Program-made: the position numbers and the translations under genes
The notes under the pieces: model-generated
The model's input: only the letters and a program-made list of their open reading frames with translations
Databases searched by the model: none
Told to the model about the DNA's origin: nothing
Assembly (NCBI RefSeq): GCF_001899075.1
Contig: NZ_MKVA01000006.1
Coordinates: forward strand, 248,001-312,000
Length of the DNA: 64,000 bases
DNA from: Devosia sp. 67-54
GTDB taxonomy: Bacteria > Pseudomonadota > Alphaproteobacteria > Rhizobiales > Devosiaceae
Direction: 5' to 3'
Part shown: positions 43,716-53,126 of the stretch, piece by piece
How the letters are laid out: the number at the start of each line of letters is the position of its first letter
Position numbering within the stretch: position 1 is the stretch's first letter

Positions 43716-45332
43716 CTAGCCTTTTCGCGGCGATTTCAGCGGTCTTTGCGTCGCAAGGCCGCTGATCGCGGCCCTGAGCGCTGCCGGTTTCACCGGCTTG
43801 GTGACGACGGCGATGCCGCGTTCCTCGGCCAGTGTCCGCACCGCCGCGGTGCGGTCGGCGGTGACCAGCGCCGCCGGCAGATGCCCCCCCACATTGTGCC
43901 TCAGCCATTCCACCGCATCGAGCCCGGAGGTCTGGTCGAGATGGTAGTCCATCAGCACCAGGTCGGGCAGCCAGCCGACCAGGATCTGGTCGCGGTCGAT
44001 GTCGCGCAGCGAGCGCGCCGAACGCACGTCGCAGCCCCAGCCGCGCAGCAGTCCCTCCATCGCATCGAGCACCGCCCGCTCGTTGTCGACGCACAGGATC
44101 CTCAGTCCGGTGAGGCTCGCCGCGTCGCCGGCGCGTTCGCCCTCGCTCGCCTCCGGACGCTCGATCTTGCCGCGCGGCAGATAGAGCGAAAAGCGCGAGC
44201 CCTTGCCCTCGACGCTGCTCAATTCGAGCGTCAGCCCCATCGCCGCCACCAGGCGTTCGACGATCGACAGCCCGAGGCCGAGCCCCTGCGCCATCCGGGC
44301 GCCTTGTTCCAGCCGCGAAAATTCCGCGAACAGCAATTGGTGCTGCTCGCGCGAAAAGCCGATGCCGGTGTCGACCACGTCGAGCCGCACCCGGCTGCCG
44401 CGCCGCCGGCACCCGACCAGCACCCGGCCGCCGGGGCGGGTGTACTTGATGGCGTTGGAGACGAGGTTCTGCACGATCCGGCCGACCAGCGCGCGGTCGG
44501 CATTGACCACCGCGGTGGAATCGACCAGCCGCAGATGCACCGACTTTTCCTCGGCGAGGGGGGCGAACTCCACCCCCGCCTTGCGGATCAGATCGCGAAT
44601 CTGGAACGGCGCCGCCACCGGCCGGAGCGCTCCGGAGTCGATCCGCGACATGTCGAGCAGGGCCGACATGATTTCTTCCACAGCATTTAGCGAGGCCTCG
44701 ATCGAGTGGGCCAGCGCCCCCATCTCCTTCTCCCGCGCCCGCTCGATCAGGGTCGCGGTGTAGAGTCGCGCCGCGTTCAGCGGCTGCAGCAGGTCGTGGC
44801 TGGCGGCAGCCAGGAACCGGGTCTTGTCGCGGTTGGCGGCATCGGCTTTCTTGCGTGCGCTGTCGAGCTCGGAATTGACCCTCAGCAGGGTCGCCGTGCG
44901 CTCCGCCACCCGGCCCTCCAGGGTCGCGTTGGCACGCTCCAGCGCCACCTCCGCATCCATCCTTTTGCTCACGTCGGAGAAGCTGACGACCAGCCCGCCA
45001 TCGGGCAGTCTCGCCGAGTGAAACTCCAGCGTTTGCCCTTGTTTTCCAAGGCGTTGCGAGATCGAGCGGGGTGTGCTTGTGAGCGTTTCCACCCGCTCCG
45101 CCGCGAGCCGCGCCGGGTCTCCCGCGCCCAGATCGCCGCGCTTGGCGATGTAGAGCGCGATATCATAGAGCGCGGTTCCAGCTGCCACCAGCCGGGCAGG
45201 CAGATCGAGCAGTTCCCGGTAGCGCCGGTTGGACACCACCAGGTGCAGATCGGCATCGAACACGGCCAGTCCTTCGGGGATGAAGTCGACCGCCTGGCTG
45301 AGGCTGGCGTCGGTGGCTTGCTCGGGGTGCAT
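43716..45332 (-). CDS. PAS-domain hybrid histidine kinase
   Basis: A 538-residue hybrid kinase. N-terminal PAS (about 10-110: IPEGLAVFDADLHLVV), a coiled coil (about 120-165), then the HisKA with phospho-His in AAASHDLLQPLNAAR, ATP lid with NLVSNAIKYT, VVDTGIGFS and GLGLGLSIVERL. A C-terminal receiver (LRILCVDNE, LVLMDYHLDQ, TKPV) follows. No membrane segment, so it is cytoplasmic. The H-box DLLQPLNA class is typical of NahK/ErcS-like kinases, which partner with NarL-type regulators such as the convergent one at 42986-43630. Confidence 0.9.
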   Translation of the reverse strand: MHPEQATDASLSQAVDFIPEGLAVFDADLHLVVSNRRYRELLDLPARLVAAGTALYDIALYIAKRGDLGAGDPARLAAERVETLTSTPRSISQRLGKQGQTLEFHSARLPDGGLVVSFSDVSKRMDAEVALERANATLEGRVAERTATLLRVNSELDSARKKADAANRDKTRFLAAASHDLLQPLNAARLYTATLIERAREKEMGALAHSIEASLNAVEEIMSALLDMSRIDSGALRPVAAPFQIRDLIRKAGVEFAPLAEEKSVHLRLVDSTAVVNADRALVGRIVQNLVSNAIKYTRPGGRVLVGCRRRGSRVRLDVVDTGIGFSREQHQLLFAEFSRLEQGARMAQGLGLGLSIVERLVAAMGLTLELSSVEGKGSRFSLYLPRGKIERPEASEGERAGDAASLTGLRILCVDNERAVLDAMEGLLRGWGCDVRSARSLRDIDRDQILVGWLPDLVLMDYHLDQTSGLDAVEWLRHNVGGHLPAALVTADRTAAVRTLAEERGIAVVTKPVKPAALRAAISGLATQRPLKSPRKG

Positions 45333-45933
45333 GATCGTGTTCCAGTCGTCCGCCGGTCGACATTCTAGAGCGGCGATGGAAGGACTATCGTTCCCCGCCG
45401 CCCGCCGGGCAAGTTGACACTAAGTCGGACCATTGCTTTCCGCCGCGCTTTGCGTGATTCTCCGCGCAATGCGAATCTCTTGATTTGCAGGGTGCCGCCG
45501 GGAGGGTCGGCGACGCCAGTGAGTGGACAGACCGCAGAGGGTCCAGTGTCGCTGTTCGAGTTCCGAGACTTCGCTAGCAAGGGCAATGCCGCCGACCTCG
45601 CCAGGGACGGCGGCGTCGCGGCGGCATCGAGTGCCATCGTCACCTCCCTCGTCGATGACCTCCTGCTGCTCGTAGCCGATCTCTCGCATGGACAGCACGA
45701 CGCCTCCGAACCTGTTTGTCGTGGGCAAACCGAACAGCGTTGCAGTTCCGCTTTCCGCCTCTTCGGGGCGGCTGAACGGCAGCGCTTAATATCGGTTTGT
45801 TCATCAATGCCGTAGTAGAGTTCGCATTGTCGCCTTTGGGTTGTTCCTCGTCGTCAAAGGCATCAATGCGATTTGGAATGATCAAGCCGCGGCTCGCCCG
45901 CTCAACTAACAGCCAACAAAGGAAGAACTTCTC
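45333..45933. other. 600-base intergenic region, no convincing gene
   Basis: Several short open frames occur on both strands (around 45365-45885 minus, 45414-45815 plus), but none has a good ribosome-binding site or recognisable sequence, and they overlap one another. The last 100 bases should contain the promoter of the H1-like gene. AAAGGAAG just before 45934 is its ribosome-binding site. Confidence 0.5.
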
Positions 45934-46257
45934 TTGACCGATACCCGTGACACCAAGTCGATGCCGATGGCCGCTGCCAAAGCCCCGTCGAAGACTGCCA
46001 AACCGGCCGCCAGGAAAACCGCTGCGAAGCCCGCCACTGCTGCGAAGGCTCCGGTGAAGAAGGCCGCTGCGAAGAAGGCCCCGGCCAAGAAGGCCGCCGC
46101 CAAGAAGGCTCCGGCGAAGAAGGCTGCCGCCAAGAAGGCCCCGGCGAAGAAAGCCGTCGCCAAGAAGGCCGCCGCCCCGAAGGCTCCCGCCAAGAAGGCT
46201 CCGGCGAAGAAAGCCGCTGCCAAGAAGGCGCCGGCCAAGAAGGCCGCCAAGAAGTAA
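45934..46257 (+). CDS. Histone H1-like Lys/Ala/Pro-rich protein
   Basis: A 107-residue protein of extreme composition: after 30 residues of leader it is a run of [10 protein letters not shown]-type repeats to the end (KKAAKK). This is the bacterial H1/HC1-like (AlgP/Hc-type) pattern that binds DNA through lysines and can be phase variable because of the repeats. Start is TTG at 45934 preceded by AAAGGAAG; an in-frame ATG at 45961 is possible. It is followed 38 bases later by a strong terminator. Confidence 0.82.
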   Translation: MTDTRDTKSMPMAAAKAPSKTAKPAARKTAAKPATAAKAPVKKAAAKKAPAKKAAAKKAPAKKAAAKKAPAKKAVAKKAAAPKAPAKKAPAKKAAAKKAPAKKAAKK

Positions 46258-46295
46258 GTTCTACTTCGGCCCCCTGGGCCGATCTGGACAGTGCA

Positions 46296-46329
46296 AGAGG
46301 GCCAGCATCCATGGGTGCTGGCCCTCTTT
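46296..46329 (+). terminator. Rho-independent terminator after the H1-like gene
   Basis: A 12-base-pair perfect stem (AGAGGGCCAGCA and its complement) closed by an 8-base loop, followed by TTTC. It also could serve leftward transcription. The nearest gene is the H1-like one. Confidence 0.85.
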
Positions 46330-46365
46330 CGTTGCCGAAGTGCAGGATTGTTGTCTCGTCATGCC

Positions 46366-46395
46366 TTGACGGCCCGCCTGTGGTAGGAATATATA
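46366..46395 (+). promoter_or_regulatory. Sigma-70-like promoter for the degenerate-receiver regulator
   Basis: TTGACG and TATATA are 18 bases apart in an AT-rich patch, about 200 bases before the regulator start. This is close to the consensus of the housekeeping sigma factor. If used, the transcript has a 200-base leader. Spacing and hexamers are direct; use is inferred. Confidence 0.5.
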
Positions 46396-46601
46396 CCCAC
46401 TATATAAGTACTCAGTCCTACGGAGCCATCCGCTCGGCGCGCGTGATTGCTTAGCGCAAACTCCGGGCATGATTCATCCGTAGCCGGCGGCACAGGATGG
46501 ACCTGCAGCATCGCCCGCAATTGCCGCGGGGTCGGTCTCGGGGCGTCTTCTCCGAATGTGCGCCGGTCGTGTTTAGACCACGCCTTTGCTTGAGGACGTT
46601 C

Positions 46602-47237
46602 ATGCCCGACGAGATTTTCTACCGCTCCCTGCTCAACCGCGACCGGCTCGTCCACATCTGCGACCCCGACCTGGCGACCTGCGAACAGCTCAGCCTGCTG
46701 TTCCGGCTCGAGGGCTTCCAGACCATGTTCTCGATCAACCTCGGCGGCTTCCTCGCCGCGCTCGAGCGCCGCCGTCCCGACGTCGTTATCGCCAATTTCG
46801 ATCTCGGCGCCGACCAGGGGCTCGATTTGCTGCGCCGGGTGAAGGCCATGCGCATGGGTACGCCCGTGTTCATGATCGAGAACGCGCCGATGGTGGACGC
46901 CGCGGTGCAGGCCATGAAGATCGGCGCCTCCGACGTCGTCACCCGGCCGATCGACACCGAGCACCTGGTGCGCATCGTGCGCGAGGCGCTGCGCCGCGAC
47001 ATCCATGTCGGAGCCGTGCAGGCCGGCGGCCGTTTGGTCGAAGTGCGCGGCTTCGCCCAGCTGACCCCGCGCGAGCGCGAGGTGCTGCAGCTCATCACCA
47101 ACGGCCAGTCCAACAAGGAGGCCGGCCGCGAGCTCGGCATCTCGCCGCGCACCATCGAGGTGCACCGCGCCCGCGTCATGGAAAAGCTCGGCGCCCGCAA
47201 CACCGCCGACCTCATGCGCATCGTGCTGACGAGTTGA
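46602..47237 (+). CDS. LuxR-type response regulator with degenerate receiver
   Basis: A 211-residue protein with a receiver-like domain (about 15-130) and a C-terminal LuxR/FixJ helix-turn-helix (LTPREREVLQLITNGQSNKEAGRELGISPRTIEVHRARVMEKL). The acidic pocket (Asp21, Asp23) remains, but the phosphoacceptor is Asn65 (DVVIANFDLG) and the conserved lysine is Arg116 (VVTRP). It is thus unlikely to be phosphorylated normally. ATG at 46602 matches the receiver start; the frame is open upstream to 46497. The fold is FixJ-like. Confidence 0.87.
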   Translation: MPDEIFYRSLLNRDRLVHICDPDLATCEQLSLLFRLEGFQTMFSINLGGFLAALERRRPDVVIANFDLGADQGLDLLRRVKAMRMGTPVFMIENAPMVDAAVQAMKIGASDVVTRPIDTEHLVRIVREALRRDIHVGAVQAGGRLVEVRGFAQLTPREREVLQLITNGQSNKEAGRELGISPRTIEVHRARVMEKLGARNTADLMRIVLTS

Positions 47238-47404
47238 CAGCAGCCGGCACCGGGTGTGTGCTTGGCGTCGGCCATGTGCAGCCCGCCGCTCGCGCCCTTC
47301 GGGGATGGTGAATGCACGTCGTCTCGTCGCGGTTTGACCCATCGGGCAGGCCGTCAGCAATGCGAGCACTGACCTCGAGCACTTGCCCGGATGAGGATCA
47401 GACC

Positions 47405-48091
47405 ATGCATACTTTCCTTGACTCCAAGACGATGGCCAAGGCGCTGCGCACCGCGCTCGCCGAGCGGCAGATCGACATCACCCACTCCGACAGCCTCGAG
47501 CTCGTCGCCCGCCAGTTCGGCTTCGACGACTGGAACATCCTCGCAGCGCATATTGAAAGGGCACAGGCGGATCTACCGCCCTTGCCACGCGGTTGGCACC
47601 GCACCGGCAGCACCAATCCCACCCTGCATCGCATGGGCTGCGATCCGGACGATCCCAAGCTTCTCAGGATCGAGTCGCTGGTGGATGCCGACCGCATCGG
47701 CGGGGTGTTCGGATCGCTCGCCGAAACGATCCTCGCCGACGATTATCGGGGCGGCAAAATTCGTCTCTCGGCCGAGCTCAAGGGCGAAGCCTGCCATACA
47801 GCGGCGATCTGGATGCGCGTCGACCCGGAAGAGCGGGGCAAGTGGCTCCGCTTCGACAACCTCATCGACCGTGCCGGCGCCGGTCCCCTGACTGGCACTT
47901 TTGACTGGACGTCACGAAGCATCGTGCTCGACGTCCCCGGTGCGGCCGCGACCATCCACTACGGCGTTCTGCTGGTTGGAGCGGGCACTCTGCGCGTGCG
48001 CGATATCCACCTCGAACATGCCGGACCGGATGCCGAGCGCACCGACTATCCACGCCGCCCCACCGGCTTCGGCGAAGGTGTCCCTGCCTAG
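47405..48091 (+). CDS. Glyoxalase-superfamily-linked protein
   Basis: A 228-residue protein. Residues about 1-60 match the short glyoxalase-superfamily N-terminal domain ([38 protein letters not shown]), found in many alphaproteobacteria. The rest has [16 protein letters not shown] and a beta-rich C-terminus ([27 protein letters not shown]). Function unknown. ATG at 47405 ([12 protein letters not shown]) fits the domain; the frame is open to 47312. Its stop overlaps the stop of hemA tail to tail. Confidence 0.72.
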   Translation: MHTFLDSKTMAKALRTALAERQIDITHSDSLELVARQFGFDDWNILAAHIERAQADLPPLPRGWHRTGSTNPTLHRMGCDPDDPKLLRIESLVDADRIGGVFGSLAETILADDYRGGKIRLSAELKGEACHTAAIWMRVDPEERGKWLRFDNLIDRAGAGPLTGTFDWTSRSIVLDVPGAAATIHYGVLLVGAGTLRVRDIHLEHAGPDAERTDYPRRPTGFGEGVPA

Positions 48092-49368
48092 CCGCCGATC
48101 GTCGGCAGCGTCAGGTCGCCGCTGGTCAGCTTGTCGGCGGTGATCTTCTCCTCGGGCTGCTCGTGCGGCAGCTCGAGCTCGGCCCACACGCTCACCAGCG
48201 CCCTGGCCAGCGCGTCGATCATCGCATCGGTATGGAGCGGCGTCGGCGTTATCCGCAGCCGCTCCGTGCCCTTGGGCACGGTGGGGTAGTTGATCGGCTG
48301 GATGTAGATGTTGTGCCGGTCGAGCAGCAGGTCGCTCGCCGCCTTGCACAGCCGCGCGTCGCCCACGATCAGCGGCACGATGTGCGTCGCCGTCGGCATC
48401 ACCGGCAGGCCGGCGGCGGTGAGCACGTCCTTGGTGCGCTGTGCCTGCCGCTGCTGCGCCCGCCGCTCGGCGTCGCTCGTCTTGAGATGCTCGATCGACG
48501 TTCTGGCCGCCGCGCACAGCGCCGGGGGCAGAGCGGTGGTGAAGATGAACTCCGGCGCATAGGAACGCACCGCGTCGACGATCGCCTTGTTGGCGGCGAT
48601 GTAGCCGCCCATCGTGCCGAAGCCTTTGGCCAGTGTGCCCTCGATGATGTCGATGCGTTCCATCAGCCCTTCGCGATCGGCGATGCCGCCGCCGCGCGGG
48701 CCGTACATGCCCACCGCATGCACCTCGTCGATATAGGTGAGCGCGCCGAACTCGTCGGCGAGGTCGCAGATCTCCTTGATCGCGGCCACGTCGCCATCCA
48801 TCGAGTACACCGACTCGAAGCAGATCAGCTTGGGCCGGCTGCGTCCGGCCGCCGCCAGCAGCTCGCGCAGATGCGCGATATCGTTGTGGCGGAAGATCTT
48901 CTTTTCCATGCCGCTCTGGCGCACGCCCTGGATCATCGAGGCATGGTTGAGCTGGTCGGAAAGGATCAGGCAGTCCGGCATCAGCCGGCCGATGGTCGAA
49001 ATCGCCGCTTCGTTGCTGACGAATCCGGAGGTGAACACCAGCGCCGCTTCCTTGCGGTGCAAATCCGCGAGCGAGCGCTCGAGCTCGACCAGCGGCCGGT
49101 TGGTGCCCGAGATGTTGCGCGTTCCGCCGGCGCCGACGCCGAGCTTTTCGGCCGCCTCCTGCATGGCCGCGATCACCTTGGGGTGCTGGCCCATGCCCAG
49201 ATAGTCGTTCGAGCACCAGATGGTGATCTCGCGTGCGTTGTCGGCCTGGTCGCGATAGATCGCCGCCGGAAATCGCCCCGCCACCCGCTCGATGTCGGCG
49301 AACACGCGATAGCGCTTTTCCTGCCGCAGCGTGTCGACGGCGTCCTCGAAAATCCCGCGATAGTCCAT
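48088..49368 (-). CDS. hemA: 5-aminolevulinate synthase
   Basis: First step of haem and bacteriochlorophyll synthesis by the Shemin pathway: glycine plus succinyl-CoA gives 5-aminolevulinate, a PLP-dependent reaction in the cytoplasm. Classic motifs: [10 protein letters not shown] (about 51-60), [27 protein letters not shown] (Asp214 holds the PLP ring), and [11 protein letters not shown] with the PLP-binding Lys248. The 426-residue length is normal. ATG at 49368 begins [12 protein letters not shown], the usual N-terminus; an in-frame ATG at 49398 would add 10 residues. It overlaps the glyoxalase-like gene by 4 bases at the 3' end. Confidence 0.96.
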   Translation of the reverse strand: MDYRGIFEDAVDTLRQEKRYRVFADIERVAGRFPAAIYRDQADNAREITIWCSNDYLGMGQHPKVIAAMQEAAEKLGVGAGGTRNISGTNRPLVELERSLADLHRKEAALVFTSGFVSNEAAISTIGRLMPDCLILSDQLNHASMIQGVRQSGMEKKIFRHNDIAHLRELLAAAGRSRPKLICFESVYSMDGDVAAIKEICDLADEFGALTYIDEVHAVGMYGPRGGGIADREGLMERIDIIEGTLAKGFGTMGGYIAANKAIVDAVRSYAPEFIFTTALPPALCAAARTSIEHLKTSDAERRAQQRQAQRTKDVLTAAGLPVMPTATHIVPLIVGDARLCKAASDLLLDRHNIYIQPINYPTVPKGTERLRITPTPLHTDAMIDALARALVSVWAELELPHEQPEEKITADKLTSGDLTLPTIGG

Positions 49369-49788
49369 GATGTGCTCGTAGCCCCGTGACCGGCGCACTG
49401 GACCCTATTGGGCCCGGGCGCCGCTTGACATTGGTCAATTCGCCGCGTGCCGGCGGTCCTAAGTGCTTGAAGCGTCACCGCTCCTCAAATGCAGTCTGGA
49501 ACGATCCTAAAGATCGGCGGCCTGCCTGCAAAGCCCCCCGGCCCGGCTTGTCCAGGGCCCGCTGCCCGCCGTTCCCGGCGCTGCGGCCTATATATAAAGA
49601 GCGCCCCGCGCGCCGGTGGCGCCGCTCCGCGCGCTCAGTTTCGGTTCAGCAACGGCCCGCTAAACCCCCTCGCCATCACTGATGAGTTTCGGTCACGCCG
49701 TTAACATCATCGTTCCGGCCCCGTTGACCGCAACCAGCGGGCACGAAATAACACCGCTTCCAGGTTGCACGAGGCAAGGGGGAACCCC
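49369..49788. other. 420-base divergent promoter region between hemA and the acyltransferase-like gene
   Basis: Contains an AT-rich TATATATAAAG at 49590-49600, a plausible -10 region for either side, but no convincing -35. There are short ORFs (for instance 49489-49704 plus) without family features. The GTG of the next gene has AAGGGGG upstream. Confidence 0.45.
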
Positions 49789-51114
49789 GTGAAGAGCTTT
49801 TCGTCGTCGAGTTTTGCCAGTGATCAGGCCGAGATACTCGACCTCGCGCTCGCTGCGGTCAAGAAAGACCCGCAGGCGCTGTTCACTGACTTCCAGTGGT
49901 TCCTCTACGAGGGCCGCGATACTGTCTTTTACACCGCCTTTTCGACGCAGTCCTTCGATCGGGACACGCTCGACAACCTCGTCGCCGAGATGGTGGCGCT
50001 GGCGCCGCAGCTGACGCATGGCTTCTTCGGCGCGCGTCCGGGCCAGCCGTTCCCCAAGCAATTGCTCGATGCGATCACCTCGATCGACTATGTCGACAGC
50101 TTCGAGGGCTATCCCGACAAATGGCTGGGCAAGTCGGCCGACATCTTCGAGCGCGACGACCTGCCGCTGTTCCGCGTTCAGATCGCCGTGCGCAAGGGCG
50201 GCCCCGACGCCGAGGGCCGCGCCTCGATCATCCAGGTGCGCTCCTCGCATGCGCTGCTCGAAGGCTCGGACTCGGCGCTGCTCACCCGCTCGCAATCGGC
50301 GGCGCATGGCGTCATGTCCGACAAGAGCAACAAGATCGGCTGGTGGGCGCGCATCGTGGGCACGCTGAACGCCTGGTCGATGACGCTGACCTATGTGGTG
50401 CTCGGCCTGCTGCTCGCCCCCAAGGACAAGCCGTTCGGCTTCAAGACCCTCGCCATCTCGCGCCACCGCCTGCGCGCCGTCGCCAACAAGCTCGGCGTCC
50501 GTCAGCGGTCGCTCTACTTCGCCCTCGTCACCCATGCGCTCAATGGCGACGGCAAGCAGAAGCACATGAACGACAAGGTGATCGGCGCCGCCTACACCAT
50601 GCTCGACACCAACCGGCATGAAGCCGACGACGACTTCTTCCGCGTCCGCGCCCTGCAGGCGAGCTTCAAATGGTCCGAGGATTTCGTCCAGTATGTGCGC
50701 AACATCGACGACACCATCGGCCACATCGAAAAGAAGGACATCACCAAATTCCAGGTGATGATGAACACGATGTTCCGCACCCTGCGGTCGCTCAACCGGC
50801 TGGCCTCGTGGCTGCCGGGCCGCCGCTTCTGGCGCTTCTCGGCCGGCATCAAGATCACCCTGACGCTGGTGCCGCCGCACCGCACCTACGGTCCCATGAC
50901 CAATGGCATGGTCGAGCCGATCTATTGCGGCGCCTGGCACAACAGCATGAACATCTGCACCTTCTGCCCCGGCCGCGACTACGTCACGCTGAACTTCGCC
51001 ATCGAGGAGCGGCTGATCCCGATGGTCGACCGCATCGGTTCGCTGCTCGACAGGGTCGAGGCCATGCAGGTCGCGCCCTCGAGCCGCAAGGTCATCGAGG
51101 CCGACGAGGCCTGA
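49789..51114 (+). CDS. WS/DGAT-like acyltransferase superfamily protein
   Basis: A 441-residue protein with a condensation/wax-ester-synthase-like layout. The catalytic HHxxxDG is represented by SHALLEG at 153-159, i.e. His154 retained, and Glu for Asp. A C-terminal segment with EPIYCGAWHNSMNICTFCPGRDYVTLNF resembles the floor loop of such enzymes. There is no signal peptide; a short hydrophobic stretch near 200-215 (MTLTYVVLGLLLA) may bury the acyl chain. The altered motif leaves activity uncertain. GTG at 49789 with AAGGGGG is the start; the frame is open from 49765. Confidence 0.62.
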   Translation: MKSFSSSSFASDQAEILDLALAAVKKDPQALFTDFQWFLYEGRDTVFYTAFSTQSFDRDTLDNLVAEMVALAPQLTHGFFGARPGQPFPKQLLDAITSIDYVDSFEGYPDKWLGKSADIFERDDLPLFRVQIAVRKGGPDAEGRASIIQVRSSHALLEGSDSALLTRSQSAAHGVMSDKSNKIGWWARIVGTLNAWSMTLTYVVLGLLLAPKDKPFGFKTLAISRHRLRAVANKLGVRQRSLYFALVTHALNGDGKQKHMNDKVIGAAYTMLDTNRHEADDDFFRVRALQASFKWSEDFVQYVRNIDDTIGHIEKKDITKFQVMMNTMFRTLRSLNRLASWLPGRRFWRFSAGIKITLTLVPPHRTYGPMTNGMVEPIYCGAWHNSMNICTFCPGRDYVTLNFAIEERLIPMVDRIGSLLDRVEAMQVAPSSRKVIEADEA

Positions 51115-51139
51115 CAGCATAAAGCGCACAGTCGGCGAA

Positions 51140-51264
51140 CCTCTCCCGTTTACGGGGGAGGGGGACCATGCGAAGCATGGTGGAGGGGGCGGCCACAAAC
51201 ACCGCGGGTGGGGCCGCCCCCTTCCGTCGGCTTCGCCGCCTCCTTCCCCGCGCGCGGGGAAAGG
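51140..51264. repeat. REP-like cluster of palindromes between the acyltransferase-like and SDR genes
   Basis: Four hairpins in a row: CCTCTCCCG/CGGGGGAGG at 51140-51161, ACCATGC/GCATGGT at 51165-51181, GGGGGCGGCC/GGCCGCCCCC at 51185-51221, and one around CCCCGCGCGCGGGG at 51247-51260. This is the usual look of dispersed intergenic palindromic elements in alphaproteobacterial genomes. It separates the two genes, so it may also act as a terminator. Confidence 0.7.
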
Positions 51265-51291
51265 CCCGACTGCAGCCAACCGGAGGATCAC

Positions 51292-52062
51292 ATGCCGTCC
51301 AGCTTTGCCACCTACCCGAGCCTTGCAGGCATGCCCGTCGTCGTCTCCGGCGGGGCCTCCGGCATCGGCGAGGCCATCGTCCGCGAGTTCGCCGCGCAGG
51401 GCAGCAAGGTCGGCTTCGTCGACCTCATGGCCGAGCGCGGCGCCGCGCTTGCCGCCGAGCTCGGCGCCGCCGGCCGCACGGTGAAATTCGCCGCGACCGA
51501 TATCACCGACACCGACGCCTACCAGGCGGCGATCCGCGATTTCGAGGCCGCTCACGGCCCGGCGCTGGCGCTGGTCAACAACGCCGCCAACGACCGCCGC
51601 ATGGAGTGGCAGAGCGTCACCCCGGAGCAGTGGGACTGGTCGATCGGCGTCAACCTCAAGCATTCGTTCTTTGCGGCGCAGGCCGTGGTGCCGGGCATGA
51701 TCAGGGCCGGCAAGGGCTCGATCATCAATTTCGGCTCGCTGAGCTGGATGATCATGCTCGGCAATTTGCCGGCCTATACCGCCGCCAAGGCCGCCATGCA
51801 CGGCATGTCGCGCTCGCTGGCGCGCGACTGGGGTCAGCACGGCATCCGCGTCAACACCCTGGTTCCGGGCTGGATCATGACCGAAAAGCAGCTCACCACC
51901 ATCGTCGGCGATGCCGAAAACACGATGATCGACGCCGGCCAGGCGCTCAGGGGCCGCGTCTATCCGGCCGACGTCGCGCGCATGGCCCTGTTTCTCGCTG
52001 CGGACGACAGCCAGATGATTTCTGCACAGGATTTCATCGTCGATGGCGGCTGGGCGCATTGA
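51292..52062 (+). CDS. Short-chain dehydrogenase/reductase
   Basis: A 256-residue classical SDR: cofactor motif SGGASGIG (19-26), NNAAN near 97-100, catalytic Ser149, Tyr162 and Lys166 (YTAAK). Asp45 (VDLMAE) after the second beta-strand suggests NAD(H) preference. Ends with FIVDGGWAH, the usual tail. Probable substrate is a sugar or secondary alcohol; not predictable. ATG at 51292 follows GGAGG at a good distance. Confidence 0.92.
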   Translation: MPSSFATYPSLAGMPVVVSGGASGIGEAIVREFAAQGSKVGFVDLMAERGAALAAELGAAGRTVKFAATDITDTDAYQAAIRDFEAAHGPALALVNNAANDRRMEWQSVTPEQWDWSIGVNLKHSFFAAQAVVPGMIRAGKGSIINFGSLSWMIMLGNLPAYTAAKAAMHGMSRSLARDWGQHGIRVNTLVPGWIMTEKQLTTIVGDAENTMIDAGQALRGRVYPADVARMALFLAADDSQMISAQDFIVDGGWAH

Positions 52063-52150
52063 CGGAAATCGCGGCGCGGACCCTTGTTCCAATCACCATG
52101 CTGCCGCATTCTCTGGGCAGGAGAAGCGGACTTTTTCCGAGGGAACATCG

Positions 52151-52819
52151 ATGAAATCTTCGATCGTTGTTGCGGGGCTCGCGGCACTGTCGCTCAGCGC
52201 CTGTACCACCATGAACGCCTATACGGGCGACACCCAGCTGTCGAAGACCGCGGGCGGCGCCATGATCGGCGCCGGCACCGGCGCGGTGGTGGGGGCCTTC
52301 GCCGGCGCTGCCACCGGCAATGACCCGCGCATCGCTGCGCTGATCGGCGCCGGCCTGGGCGGCCTCACCGGCGCCGCCGTCGGCCACTACATGGACCAGC
52401 AGGAGGCCGAGCTGCGCGCGCAATTGCAGTCGACCGGCGTTTCGGTCACCCGCGTCGGCAACCAGATCATCCTCAACATGCCGTCCAACATCACCTTCCA
52501 GACCGATTCGGCGACGGTCAACACGGCCTTCAACAGCACGCTGGTCTCGGTCGGTCTGGTGCTCAAGAAGTTCAACAAGACCGTCGTCGACGTCACCGGC
52601 CACACCGACAACACCGGCTCGGACGCGCACAATCAGGATCTGTCGCAGCGCCGCGCCGTGGCGGTCGCCACCATCCTCGCCAATCAGGGCGTCGACCAGC
52701 GCCGCTTCTACATCGAGGGCAAGGGCGAGAGCGATCCCATCGCCTCCAACGCCACCGAAAGCGGCCGTGCCCAGAACCGCCGCGTCGAGATCCAGATTTC
52801 GCCCCTCACCCAGGGCTGA
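52151..52819 (+). CDS. OmpA-family lipoprotein
   Basis: A 222-residue outer-membrane lipoprotein. A signal peptide ends in the lipobox LSAC (Cys near 18); then a Gly/Ala-rich hydrophobic segment of the glycine-zipper kind (AMIGAGTGAVVGAFAGAATG and a second). Residues about 110-220 are an OmpA_C peptidoglycan-binding domain (VTGHTDNTGSDAHNQDLSQRR, RRVEIQI). This is the YiaD/glycine-zipper OmpA type. It should tie the outer membrane to peptidoglycan. ATG at 52151. Confidence 0.93.
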   Translation: MKSSIVVAGLAALSLSACTTMNAYTGDTQLSKTAGGAMIGAGTGAVVGAFAGAATGNDPRIAALIGAGLGGLTGAAVGHYMDQQEAELRAQLQSTGVSVTRVGNQIILNMPSNITFQTDSATVNTAFNSTLVSVGLVLKKFNKTVVDVTGHTDNTGSDAHNQDLSQRRAVAVATILANQGVDQRRFYIEGKGESDPIASNATESGRAQNRRVEIQISPLTQG

Positions 52820-52837
52820 TCGTTCCGGCTCGCGCAA

Positions 52838-52866
52838 AAGGCCCGGCGTCACTGCCGGGCCTTTGT
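52838..52866 (+). terminator. Rho-independent terminator after the OmpA gene
   Basis: A 10-base-pair stem (AAGGCCCGGC with its complement) with a GTCACT loop and a T-containing tail TTTG. Clear and well placed 18 bases after the stop. Confidence 0.8.
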
Positions 52867-52883
52867 GTTTCTGCAATATCGTT

Positions 52884-53126
52884 CTAGGAAGCCGGCACCG
52901 GCACATTGTTCTGCGGCGCCGTGATCGGTGTTCCGGGGATCACCTCGGTCTGCCGGTTGCCGCCGAGCCACTGTCCCACCAGCAGCAGCGCCACCACGAT
53001 CAGCAGCGCGATCAGCCCGACCCGCCACCAGCTCGTGGGCGTCACGAGGCCGGTGCTCTGCGCCGCTTCGGTCTCGAGCTTCAGTTCCTCGTCGGCGACG
53101 GGATGCGGTTTACCTGTCGTCGCCAT
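52884..53126 (-). CDS. Small single-pass membrane protein
   Basis: An 80-residue protein: a polar N-terminus (EELKLETEAAQST), one strong transmembrane helix (VGLIALLIVVALLLVGQWLGG) and a Pro-rich tail, probably in the periplasm. Unrecognised. Start ATG at 53126 has GGGAG upstream; the frame opens at 53132. It overlaps the next upstream gene by 17 bases, so they are coupled. Confidence 0.7.
   Translation of the reverse strand: MATTGKPHPVADEELKLETEAAQSTGLVTPTSWWRVGLIALLIVVALLLVGQWLGGNRQTEVIPGTPITAPQNNVPVPAS

Noticed and set aside
45365-45885. Overlapping short ORFs between the kinase and H1-like genes
   Set aside because: They conflict with one another, lack ribosome-binding sites and have no recognisable sequence.
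49693-52092. 799-codon minus-strand ORF across the acyltransferase and SDR genes
   Set aside because: Antisense to two well supported genes; high Arg/His/Gln shadow composition.
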